NCBI GenBank assembly: GCA_028687155.1
Contig: JAQUAR010000046.1
Coordinates: forward strand, 1 to 8,561
Source: Methylacidiphilaceae bacterium
GTDB taxonomy: Bacteria > Verrucomicrobiota > Verrucomicrobiia > Methylacidiphilales > Methylacidiphilaceae
Length of the DNA stretch: 8,561 bases
Reading direction: 5' to 3'
Below are positions 1-6,234 of the stretch, in pieces. The position numbers were made by a program, and so were the translations under genes. Position 1 is the first letter of the stretch; each line of letters starts with the position of its first letter. Under the pieces are notes generated by a model. It was not told the origin of the DNA and did no database searches. It was given only the letters and a program-made list of their open reading frames with translations.

Positions 1-474
1 CATGGCCGCGGGGAAGTTCCACGGGGTGATCCCGTAGACGGGTCCGACGGGTTGGGAGCACACCAGGATGCGCTTGTGAGGGTGTTGGCTCGGAACGGTC
101 TCTCCGTAGATCCGCTTGGCCTCTTCGGCATACCATTCGACGAAGCTGGCTGCATAGAGAACCTCGCGCCTGGCTTCGGCGATCGGCTTGCCCATCTCTT
201 GCGCCATCGTTCGGGCGAGCGTTTCGGCAGCGCGAAGAATCGAGCCGTGCCACTGCCGGAGCAGGTTGGAGCGGACGTAGGTCGTCGCCGACTTGCATTG
301 CGGGAAGATCGCTGCCGCCGCCTCGATCGCGGTGCGCGCTTCTGCGGCCCCGCAGTCGGCCACCTCGGCGAGAAGAGAGCCCGTTGCCGGGCTTCTTACA
401 GAAAAGGTGCGCGCGGTTTCGACCCAGGAGCCGGCAAGGAATGCCTTGGAGGGAAAAGGGGAAGGGTTATCCAT
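1..474 (-). CDS. gabD: NAD(P)-dependent succinate-semialdehyde dehydrogenase family protein, N-terminal part (runs off left edge)
   Basis: This is the first 158 codons of an aldehyde dehydrogenase; the rest lies beyond position 1. The translation starts MDNPSPFPSKAFLAGSWVET. It continues with the usual N-terminal features of the superfamily: a substrate/cofactor fold containing AEVADCGAAEARTAIEAA, then a helical stretch with EMGKPIAEARREV (about residues 93-105), and ends at GPVYGITPWNFPAAM. The PWNFP motif is the start of the nucleotide-binding core. The EMGKPIAEAR and ITPWNFPAAM wording is that of the GabD/succinate-semialdehyde dehydrogenase branch, which oxidises succinate semialdehyde to succinate in the cytoplasm. 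The catalytic Cys and Glu lie outside the window, so substrate is an inference and another short-chain aldehyde is possible. The ATG at 474 is preceded by GGAG at 7-base spacing. An in-frame TGA lies not far upstream. It is the third gene of a minus-strand run, 114 bases after the SagB-like gene. Confidence 0.85.
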   Translation of the reverse strand, partial: MDNPSPFPSKAFLAGSWVETARTFSVRSPATGSLLAEVADCGAAEARTAIEAAAAIFPQCKSATTYVRSNLLRQWHGSILRAAETLARTMAQEMGKPIAEARREVLYAASFVEWYAEEAKRIYGETVPSQHPHKRILVCSQPVGPVYGITPWNFPAAM

Positions 475-588
475 CGATGTCTCCGATCTGGGGAGAAGGG
501 CGAGCAACTGAACTCATCCTAGCGAAGGAGCGGCTCGGGGACCAGCGCAAAGCGCCCTTCCGGCTTCCTTGCCGAATCTGCCGCGTGC

Positions 589-2226
589 CTACTCGGCGGC
601 GCGACGGAGGTGGGCGTAGGCGGCTTGCGTCTGCAAGCGGCGATCGACGACTCCTCGGCCGACGGTGAAATGGTAGAGGCTCTGCCACGGTAGCCCGCGA
701 ATGCCAACGAGATCGTGGAGGCCGTCGTCGAAGTAGCAGCCGATCCCGGTCCCCTGGAGCCCAGCGGCTTCGGCCCCCAGGTAGAGGAGCTGGCCGAGGA
801 GCCCGCATTCCCAAAAGAGACGAGGATAGAACCAGGGTCGCTCCTGGACGCCGGAGAGGTCGGCCAGCATGGCGAGGGCCAAGCAGCCGCCGGAGGCAAT
901 GGTCTGGTAGCAGCTGATCTTGGCTGCCCACTCTCGGAAGTCTCCCTGGGCAAGCTGGTAGAAGGGGAGAGCCTCCGGAAAGCCGGAAGGAGCCTGCCAC
1001 GCAAACTCCGGGCGCAGCTCCCGGCGAAGGGAGGCTGCGTGGGCCGGGGAACGGAGGAGGAGGTAGAGCCCGGGGGAGAGACCCTCGACCCGATGGGCGA
1101 AGAAGAGGAGAGAGACCTGCGGCCTCCAGGGGAGAAGGGCGAAGGGGAAGCTGTCCCCCCTGGGCAGGAGTTGGAAGAGAATGCGAAGGAAAGAGTCTCG
1201 GGAGATCGACGTCTTGCCGTCCATCGCCATGGCACTCCGCCGCCGGCGCAGGAGAAGACTCGCCCCTTCCGAGGAGAGAGAGGCCACCGGTGGAAGGGAG
1301 GAACAAGAGAGGGGTTCTTCGCCCGGCCAGCCGCCGGGATATGCGGCGGAGGCGATCGCCTGCTCTAGGAGCGGCCAAGGGAGGTGATCGGAAGAGAGCC
1401 GGTTGGGATCTCCCAGTGGACGCTGGTCTCGCAGAGTGGCGAGCAGGGCTGCGGGAAGCCGAAAGCTTCGGGTGGCCCCGTCGAGGCGGGCCTTCCGATC
1501 CGGGAAGATGGCCAGCAGGCAGTCGGCATGCTCCGCTTCGGGCCCCTGCTGGTTGTCGACCGCCAGGAGCTGGGCGAGCTCGGACGTGCCGACCGCCGGC
1601 AGGAGGAGCGAGCACCAGCCGCGGATCCGGGCGGAAAGTGCGAGGGTGCCGAGGGCGTGCCCGAGGTCGTGGTGGCAATACCGGAAGGCCCGCTCTCCAT
1701 ATTTCCACGCTTCGCGCCAATAGATCGAGCTCAAGCCGGCGAAGAAGGTTCCCGGAGGCAGGCCGGCGACCAGCTCCTCCCACTGGTCGGCCTCGAGAAG
1801 CCGTCGGGCCTCCAGGCTGTGCCGAAGCGGAGAATAGTGAAAGACCCCGGCGCTCTGGCTCCCGGGGAGTGGGGGAAGGAGGGGATAGCCTTCGGTTGGA
1901 TGGAGGTTTCCGCTCGAAGGATTGACTCGGAGCGACCAGGGAGGGGAGTGGGGAGCCTGCTTCCAAGCCGAAAGGGCGAGGCTCTCGTAGAGGAACCGGC
2001 TCAGGGAGCGGAGAGAGAGGGGTTCGGGTTCCGGAGGTCGATCGAAAAGAAGGTCGTAGCCGGGTCCCGCTTCCTCGGAGGGGAGGTCGAGTAGGGTTTC
2101 GGGGCTGCCTTCGAACCGGCGGAAGGGGTCGGGCTGGCTCTCCCAGTCGAGGAATCCGGGGCTGTCCGCGTAGCGTGAAAACGAGTGCTTGGAGGCGGTA
2201 TGATAGGCGAGGATCGAGGAGGCCAT
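589..2226 (-). CDS. SagB/ThcOx-type FMN-dependent dehydrogenase with two tandem nitroreductase domains
   Basis: This 545-residue protein contains two nitroreductase-like halves. The N terminus has YHTASKHS (residues 8-15), the signature opening of SagB/ThcOx-related proteins. The first half carries NPSSGNLHPTEGYPL (about 102-116), the FMN-contact segment with the usual Asn-Pro-Ser-(S/A)-Gly-Asn core, and YCHHDLGHALGTLALSAR (183-200). The second half has a run of arginines before RRSAM (about 328-332), SPGLYLL (384-390), ECGLLGQLLYLGAEAAGLQ (473-491) followed by GTGIGCYFDD, and LYHFTVGRG at the end. Known relatives use FMN to oxidise azolines to azoles in peptide natural products, but many stand-alone members have no known substrate. 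No cyclodehydratase (YcaO) or precursor peptide gene is visible, so a RiPP role is not supported. An upstream in-frame start at 2268 exists, but the ATG at 2226 has GGGAG at 8 bases and begins right before the conserved motif. It follows the oxygenase gene on the same strand, so a shared transcript is likely. Confidence 0.85.
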   Translation of the reverse strand: MASSILAYHTASKHSFSRYADSPGFLDWESQPDPFRRFEGSPETLLDLPSEEAGPGYDLLFDRPPEPEPLSLRSLSRFLYESLALSAWKQAPHSPPWSLRVNPSSGNLHPTEGYPLLPPLPGSQSAGVFHYSPLRHSLEARRLLEADQWEELVAGLPPGTFFAGLSSIYWREAWKYGERAFRYCHHDLGHALGTLALSARIRGWCSLLLPAVGTSELAQLLAVDNQQGPEAEHADCLLAIFPDRKARLDGATRSFRLPAALLATLRDQRPLGDPNRLSSDHLPWPLLEQAIASAAYPGGWPGEEPLSCSSLPPVASLSSEGASLLLRRRRSAMAMDGKTSISRDSFLRILFQLLPRGDSFPFALLPWRPQVSLLFFAHRVEGLSPGLYLLLRSPAHAASLRRELRPEFAWQAPSGFPEALPFYQLAQGDFREWAAKISCYQTIASGGCLALAMLADLSGVQERPWFYPRLFWECGLLGQLLYLGAEAAGLQGTGIGCYFDDGLHDLVGIRGLPWQSLYHFTVGRGVVDRRLQTQAAYAHLRRAAE

Positions 2227-2336
2227 CGGCTGCGCTCCCAAGCTTGGGAAGAAAGGCCCGAAAAGCAATCTTCCCGTCCTCGGACGGATCGTCTTCCGCC
2301 TACACCCGCTTCGGCTGCTTTCGGGCCGGTCGGCCC
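2227..2336 (-). promoter_or_regulatory. Structured intergenic leader with competing hairpins over the SagB-like ribosome binding site
   Basis: The gap between the oxygenase stop and the SagB-like start is packed with inverted repeats. In transcript order: a 6-bp stem/2-base loop at 2336-2323 touching the TAG stop; a 12-13-base arm pair 2327-2316 with 2267-2255 (one bulged base); a 6-bp stem/2-base loop at 2287-2274; a perfect 7-bp pair 2275-2269 with 2252-2246 (16-base loop); and a perfect 14-bp palindrome at 2249-2236 whose 3' half overlaps the GGGAG ribosome binding site. Several share bases, so they cannot form together. There is no T-run after any of them, so intrinsic termination is not indicated. 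A role in translational control of the downstream gene is inferred; no known riboswitch class is recognised. Confidence 0.4.
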
Positions 2337-2995
2337 TATCGGGTGACCTGTCGCCAGTGGAGGCGTTCGAGCAGCGCAGAGGGCATTACACTCTTGATCC
2401 AGCTTGAGCGGCTGTGACGGCGGAGCTCCCGATCGAGAGCCTCCTGACTCGTGAGCAAGTTGACCATCAAGCCCCGCCTCTCTCCTTCCAAGAGCCGGTG
2501 GCCATGAAAAGAACGGTCGGATCGGCGAAAGAGGAGAAGGGTTCCCCAATCGGGAGGCAGCTCGACGGCAACGTCCTCGATGTTCCGGCTGCGGAGGAGT
2601 CGGAGCCTGCCGCCATCGGCTTCCCATCGGCTGTTGAGGTAGAGGAGGAGCGTGATGATCTTCGTCTCCGAATCGGTGTGGACCTGCCCGTCTCTCGGTC
2701 CGCAGCGGCCCCGGACGGTGATCAAAGCGGGCTTGCCGTCCAAGGGAACGGAGAACTTTTGCGAGATGGCGTCGCAAAAGGAGGGAGCTTGGAGCTCCTC
2801 CAAGAGGGAAGCGAAAAGAGGGCCGTAGCGCAGCGTCTGGATCGGGAAGACTCCCGGCTTGTCGATTTTCGGGAACTCCTTTTCGAGAGCCGGGCGAAGC
2901 GTCTCGGGCAGAAAATGCCGGACGATAACATATTCAAAGGGATCGGTAACTAAGCGCGACTGAGACAAGGCATCCAATCCCAGAAGGTTGGCCAT
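2336..2995 (-). CDS. 2-oxoglutarate/Fe(II)-dependent oxygenase family protein (2OG-FeII_Oxy_3 type)
   Basis: This is a 219-residue single-domain protein. Enzymes of this fold couple oxidative decarboxylation of 2-oxoglutarate to succinate and CO2 with hydroxylation or another oxidation of a substrate. The iron-binding facial triad is visible: HTD at 106-108 supplies His106 and Asp108, and SFHGHRLLEGERRGLMVNL (162-180) supplies the distal His164, with Arg173/Arg174 in the place that binds the 2-oxoglutarate carboxylate. Between them lie LLLYLNSRWEADGGRLRLL (116-134) and LPPDWGTLLLFRRS, the core jelly-roll strands. The wording around SFHGH...GERR resembles small proteobacterial prolyl-hydroxylase-like oxygenases. 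The substrate is unknown; peptide, protein or small molecule are all possible. The ATG at 2995 has a strong AGGAGG at 5 bases. It is first in the minus-strand run and diverges from the endonuclease V-like gene. The gap to the SagB-like gene is 109 bases. Confidence 0.85.
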   Translation of the reverse strand: MANLLGLDALSQSRLVTDPFEYVIVRHFLPETLRPALEKEFPKIDKPGVFPIQTLRYGPLFASLLEELQAPSFCDAISQKFSVPLDGKPALITVRGRCGPRDGQVHTDSETKIITLLLYLNSRWEADGGRLRLLRSRNIEDVAVELPPDWGTLLLFRRSDRSFHGHRLLEGERRGLMVNLLTSQEALDRELRRHSRSSWIKSVMPSALLERLHWRQVTR

Positions 2996-3088
2996 GGGTT
3001 CCTCCTGTTTCTGCGCAGCCCCGATCGGTGGCGTTCGTGCTGCGACCGTCGTAATTAAAATTAAAATCCCGAACCGAACGGTCGACTA
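2996..3088. promoter_or_regulatory. Divergent promoter region with AT-rich core and flanking 7-bp dyad
   Basis: This 93-base gap separates the oxygenase (minus) and endonuclease V-like (plus) genes and must hold the promoters of both. A sharply AT-rich block at 3052-3067 contains two and a half copies of the hexamer aattaa, in strong contrast to the GC-rich surroundings. TAAAAT at 3062-3067 could serve as a plus-strand -10 box, and TTTAAT on the other strand as the minus-strand one; no good -35 box is obvious. The core is flanked by a perfect inverted repeat, cgaccgt at 3043-3049 and acggtcg at 3078-3084, with 28 bases between, which could be a regulator-binding dyad. All assignments of function are inferred. 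Confidence 0.4.
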
Positions 3089-3862
3089 ATGAAGTTATGT
3101 TCAGTTTTCATTAATGGATCGGTGGGCAAGGGCGCGCCGCCCCCCTTTTCCCCTTGGCCGTCCACGGTCGAGGAGTTGGTGGCCATACAGGAGAGCCTGC
3201 GCCAAGCGGCCGAAGAATCCTGGACACCGCCCGGCCGTCCCATTTTGATCGCCGGCTGCTTCGTCTGCTTTTCCCGGGGAAGGGCGGGTGCGGGCTATGC
3301 CGGGGAAGCGGGCTGGGCTGCGGCAGCACTCCTGCGGTACGGGAGGCTGGTTGGCGTCGGGCTGGCGCGCGGAGTGGCGGGCGCCCGTTATGAGCCGGGG
3401 CTCTTGGCCCTCCGGGAGGGACCGCTCCTGGAGGAGGCGCTCGGAAGGTTGCCGGAGAGGCCCGAGCTCATTCTCGTCAATGCGACCGGCTGCGACCACC
3501 CGCGCGGAGCGGGCCTCGCGCTTCACTTAGGGGCAAGGCTCGGGCTGCCTTCGGTGGGGGTGACGCGCAATCCGCTCCTGGCCGTGGGAGAGCCCCCGGT
3601 GGAGCCGCGGGGATCGCTTTCTCCGCTCTTTCTTGCGGGATCTCCCGTCGCCTATTGGGTGCGCACACAAGAGGGCAAGGCGCCCTTGGTGGCACATGCC
3701 GGATGGCGGACGACGGCCGAGACGGCCGCCGAGCTTGTGCTCAGCCTGACTCCGCGTTACCGCACTCCGGAGCCGCTGCGCCAGGCCCGAAGGCTCGCTC
3801 GCGAGAGCCGGTCCGCGGAGGTGTCGAGGACGGGTCGAACGGACCGCTTGGGTAACAAGTGA
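3089..3862 (+). CDS. Endonuclease V family protein lacking two catalytic aspartates (probably not an active deoxyinosine nuclease)
   Basis: This 257-residue protein matches endonuclease V (Nfi) along its length: WPSTVEELVAIQESLR (23-38), LIAGCFVCFSRG (53-64), YEPGLLALREGPLLEEAL (101-118), ELILVNATGCDHPRGAGLA (126-144), LPSVGVTRNPLL (153-164), a mid-C-terminal RTQEGKAPL and a PEPLRQARRLA tail. Active family members cut DNA or RNA next to inosine using metal held by Asp, Glu and Asp. Recalled E. coli and Thermotoga sequences have GADV/GVDL where this protein has GCFV, so the first Asp is Phe58. They have VDGHG/FDGQG where it has VNATG, so the second Asp is Asn131. Glu110, Tyr101 and His137 remain; the usual Lys of GVAK is Arg160. 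Loss of activity is therefore predicted, possibly with retained nucleic-acid binding. The ATG at 3089 lacks a clear ribosome binding site; GTG at 3122 or TTG at 3176 are alternatives. Confidence 0.8.
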   Translation: MKLCSVFINGSVGKGAPPPFSPWPSTVEELVAIQESLRQAAEESWTPPGRPILIAGCFVCFSRGRAGAGYAGEAGWAAAALLRYGRLVGVGLARGVAGARYEPGLLALREGPLLEEALGRLPERPELILVNATGCDHPRGAGLALHLGARLGLPSVGVTRNPLLAVGEPPVEPRGSLSPLFLAGSPVAYWVRTQEGKAPLVAHAGWRTTAETAAELVLSLTPRYRTPEPLRQARRLARESRSAEVSRTGRTDRLGNK

Positions 3863-3907
3863 TCCGACCGCTCGGGATATTGGATGGTTGTTTTCTTCGG
3901 GGTTCTC

Positions 3908-3929
3908 GCCCTTGCCCCGGGGCAAGGGC
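3908..3929. repeat. Perfect 22-bp palindrome downstream of the endonuclease V-like gene
   Basis: Positions 3908-3918 read gcccttgcccc and 3919-3929 are their exact reverse complement. As RNA this could fold into a strong GC-rich hairpin about 45 bases after the endonuclease V-like stop codon. A pyrimidine-rich stretch ending in four T's (3936-3948) follows on the plus strand, but about ten or more bases away, so it is a weak match to an intrinsic terminator. It also lies just beyond the end of the leftward transposase remnant, so it could be a bidirectional terminator or part of the insertion-sequence end. Confidence 0.5.
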
Positions 3930-3946
3930 AAGGTTCTGCTCCTCTT

Positions 3947-4729
3947 TTAAGCCGCCTTGGTTTGGCGTAGCTCCGGCGGCTTGCCCTCGAGTCGTACCGC
4001 CGACGATCCGGTCGTCCTGAACGCAGAGGATCCCATCCAGGTCGGCTCCTCCGGCCGGGACAAAGGCGCTCTCCTCTTCCTTGGGCTTTACGGCCAGGGT
4101 GCGGTTATGCCAGGGAAGAAACTTCTTCCGGATGTACTCGTTGACCGCTTCCCGCGTCTGAATGCCCGCAGCCTGGATCTCCCGCGGCAACCGCCCCTGC
4201 CAGGTGCCGAAGAAGCGCTCCATCCATCCTCGGCCCTGTGGACAGTAACTGGGAATGTGCTCAATGCCCAACTGCGCCAGAGCCCGGCCGACTTGCGTCA
4301 ACCGGCTTCGATCTACCGCTTTCCCCGCCTCGGGCGTATGAAAAAAATGGCTGCCCCGGTCGGTGTAGAGGCTGCAAAAGAGACCCTCTTTCTCAATGAC
4401 GCTCCGTAAGTCCGAAAGGATCGCTTTGGTCCCTTCCTCCTCGCACAAAAAGGCCTCGTAGACTTCGCTCGTCGCATCGTCCACAAAGGCGATCAGATCC
4501 GGCTGCCATCCCAACCCGGAATCCAATCATGAGTGCTCCTGTCCACAGGCAAAAGCATCCCCCGCATCGGCCTCTGCTTCCTTCGATCAAAAAGCCCGTC
4601 GTATCCCCGAATCCGGTACCGAGCTTGCCACCCCCGAAGGGTGCGAGGTCTCCCTCCCAAAATCTCCGCCGCATCCAACCAACGGATCCGCTTCGCCATC
4701 GCCCGCATCATCACCTCCTGAGCTTTCAT
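3947..4729 (-). pseudogene. Transposase of ISNCY/IS481-like family, broken by an internal deletion and two frameshifts
   Basis: Three reading-frame pieces together make one transposase. Piece 1 (4729 to about 4515) starts MKAQEVMMRAMAKR and has the helix-turn-helix wording WLDAAEILGG...RGWQARYRIRGYDGLFDRR. It then jumps straight to RPMRGMLLPVDRSTHDW, which in intact relatives lies some 80-90 residues further on; the intervening segment is deleted. A frameshift near 4513-4517 leads to piece 2 (about 4515-3998): PDLIAFVDDATSEVYEAF, LYTDRGSHFFHTPEAGKAV, RGWMERFFGTWQGRLP, and ILCVQDDRIVG. The catalytic Asp (VDR), Asp (TDRG) and Glu (MERF) positions are all still readable. Near 3998 the frame shifts again and VRLEGKPPELRQTKAA follows, ending at TAA 3947. 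The shift probably reflects a small deletion around the expected VGxDNTVRLEG. The reading frame that simply runs on past 3998 is not the native C terminus. A functional enzyme is not expected. Confidence 0.8.
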
Positions 4730-4995
4730 GAGCCGCCATCCTTCCTCTTCGCCAAAGCCGTCCATGCTCCCCCCATCTCATGGACCCTCCAGCCCCCAAT
4801 ACCCAAGCGGTCACTTCCCTTGCTTACGACCTCACCCCATCAACGGGGTCGGTCGAGGTTTGTGGCTTGACCGAAGGGGAAGCCTTTCCTCTCCCGCCTC
4901 TCCCGGATCGCGGCCGATAAGCTCCCAATTAGCGATCAGTTGACTTCCAATCAGCCGACATGCATTGTTCCAAGTAGCTGGATTTCGGGGATGGC
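4730..4995. other. Spacer between the insertion-sequence remnant and the ATPase gene
   Basis: This 266-base stretch has no convincing gene. It should contain the upstream end of the insertion sequence (candidate inverted repeat at 4944-4958) and the ATPase promoter. A small hairpin, acccc/ggggt with a 6-base loop (4834-4849), is present. A ribosome-binding-like GGGGATGG (4987-4994) directly precedes the ATPase start. No clear -35/-10 pair was recognised. Confidence 0.4.
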
Positions 4996-6216
4996 ATGTT
5001 CGAGCGATTTGTAGAGCGCCGGGCGGAGGAAGCCCTTTCAGATACGCCGGTGGTCCTGATCGTAGGCCCCCGCCGCGCCGGCAAGACCACCCTTGTCAAA
5101 AAGATGGGGCAAACGAGCCGGACCTATATCACGCTCGATGATCAGACCGTTCTCGAAGCCGCCCAATCCGACCCGACCGGCTTCATCCGAGGACTGGACC
5201 GGGCCATCATCGACGAGATCCAGCGCGCGCCCGACCTGCTGCTGGCGATCAAGAAGTCGGTCGACGAGGACTATCGGCCGGGCCGGTTTTTGCTTACCGG
5301 TTCGGCGAACGTATTGACCCTGCCGCGGATCGCCGACAGCTTGGCAGGTAGGATGGAAACCATCCAGTTGCTTCCCCTGGCCAGGGCGGAGATCCAACGC
5401 CGGATACCGACCTTCTCGGAGTGTCTGTTCGAGGGAAAGCTCCAGAGCCAGCGAGACGCGATTGTCGGCGATGAACTAGTCCATCTCGTCTTGCTCGGAG
5501 GTTTTCCCGAAGCGATCAGCCGCGACAGCGAGCGTCGGCGGCAAGACTGGTCTCGATCCTATCTTGCCTCGATCCTCACGCGCGATCTGAGGGATGTCGC
5601 CGAAGTGGAGAAGCTGGCCGAGCTTCCGAAATTCGTGCGCCTGCTGGCCGAACACTCCGGCCGGTTGGTCAACTATTCGCAGTTCGGTGCCGGCATCAAC
5701 GTCAGCCACAAGACGGGGCAACGTTACCTGGCCTTGCTCGAACAGGTGTTCCTCATCGCGACAGTGCAGCCCTGGTTCACGAACGCGCGGAAGCGGATCG
5801 TCAAGACACCGAAGGTGCATTTCCTCGATTCCGGGCTGCTCGCCAGTGTGCGCGGACTCACCTCCCAAAGAGTGAAAGCGGATCGCGGAACATTCGGCGA
5901 GCTGCTGGAGAGCTTCGTGTTCTCCGAGGTGCGGAAGCTCATGATGGCCTCGGAGCTGCGGCTGACGCCGCATCATTTTCGGGATCGGGACGGGCGCGAG
6001 GTAGACATCGTGCTAGAACGGGATGACGGAATGATCGCAGGCATCGAGGTCAAGGCGAGCGCGACGGTGAAAGCCGGTGATTTCGGCGGCCTGCGGGCCT
6101 TGGCCGAGGCGTGTGGAGACCGCTATGTCTTTGGCGTCGTCCTTTACGACGGCGCGGACGTTGTTCCCTTCGGAGACAGGCTGGCGGCGGCGCCGTTGTC
6201 GTGCTTGTGGGGGTGA
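4996..6216 (+). CDS. AAA+ ATPase with C-terminal DUF4143 domain
   Basis: This 406-residue protein has the standard architecture of the AAA_14/DUF4143 family. Walker A is GPRRAGKTT at 24-32, Walker B is IIDEIQ at 71-76 (Asp73, Glu74), and a sensor-like FLLTGSANVL follows at 98-107. The middle part contains GGFPEAI (168-174) and a winged-helix-like stretch with SGRLVNYSQF and SHKTGQRYLALLEQVFLI. The DUF4143 end has HFLDSGLLASVRGL and FGELLESFVFSEVRKL. GREVDIVLERDDG with IEVKAS (333-354) places Asp337, Glu351 and Lys353 in a PD-(D/E)XK nuclease-like pattern. Length and the ending PFGDRLAAAPLSCLW are typical, so the gene is probably full length. The molecular role of the family is not established; nucleic-acid processing or stress/defence roles have been suggested. 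It stands alone between two dead insertion sequences. The ATG at 4996 follows GGGGATGG; an overlapping ATG at 4991 is in another frame. Confidence 0.88.
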   Translation: MFERFVERRAEEALSDTPVVLIVGPRRAGKTTLVKKMGQTSRTYITLDDQTVLEAAQSDPTGFIRGLDRAIIDEIQRAPDLLLAIKKSVDEDYRPGRFLLTGSANVLTLPRIADSLAGRMETIQLLPLARAEIQRRIPTFSECLFEGKLQSQRDAIVGDELVHLVLLGGFPEAISRDSERRRQDWSRSYLASILTRDLRDVAEVEKLAELPKFVRLLAEHSGRLVNYSQFGAGINVSHKTGQRYLALLEQVFLIATVQPWFTNARKRIVKTPKVHFLDSGLLASVRGLTSQRVKADRGTFGELLESFVFSEVRKLMMASELRLTPHHFRDRDGREVDIVLERDDGMIAGIEVKASATVKAGDFGGLRALAEACGDRYVFGVVLYDGADVVPFGDRLAAAPLSCLWG

Positions 6217-6234
6217 GCGCCAGGAATCAACGCA

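Larger units (their letters stand above)
3872..4958 (-). mobile_element. Degenerate insertion sequence, ISNCY/IS1202-like or IS481-like DDE type
   Basis: The element is defined by its transposase remnant (3947-4729). Candidate ends are an imperfect inverted pair: tcgggatattggatg at 3872-3886 and, on the other strand, tcggctgattggaag at 4958-4944, matching at 11 of 15 positions with the conserved attgga core. The distance between them is about 1.1 kb; adding back the roughly 250-270 bases missing from the transposase gives a size in the normal range for such elements. No target-site duplication was identified, so the exact borders are tentative. The left candidate end lies 10 bases after the endonuclease V-like gene, and the right one 37 bases before the ATPase gene. 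Confidence 0.4.

Noticed and set aside
467..1966. Long open frame (499 codons) on the minus strand overlapping the SagB-like gene
   Set aside because: It is rich in Arg, Pro and Ser, has no recognisable domain, and lies in another frame of a well-supported gene; it is a by-product of high GC.
1384..2094. Plus-strand open frame antisense to the SagB-like gene
   Set aside because: Low-complexity composition with no motif, fully covered by the real gene on the other strand.
589..2995. RiPP (thiazole/oxazole peptide) cluster
   Set aside because: Only the SagB-like enzyme is present; no YcaO cyclodehydratase, precursor peptide or exporter was found in the gaps or neighbouring genes in this window.
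3741..3998. C-terminal extension of the transposase frame into the endonuclease V-like gene
   Set aside because: After the frameshift near 3998 the sequence no longer resembles a transposase; the native ending is in the next frame and stops at 3947.
4393..4674. Minus-strand open frame of 93 codons within the transposase region
   Set aside because: Gly/Arg-rich out-of-frame reading of the transposase pseudogene; only a by-product.
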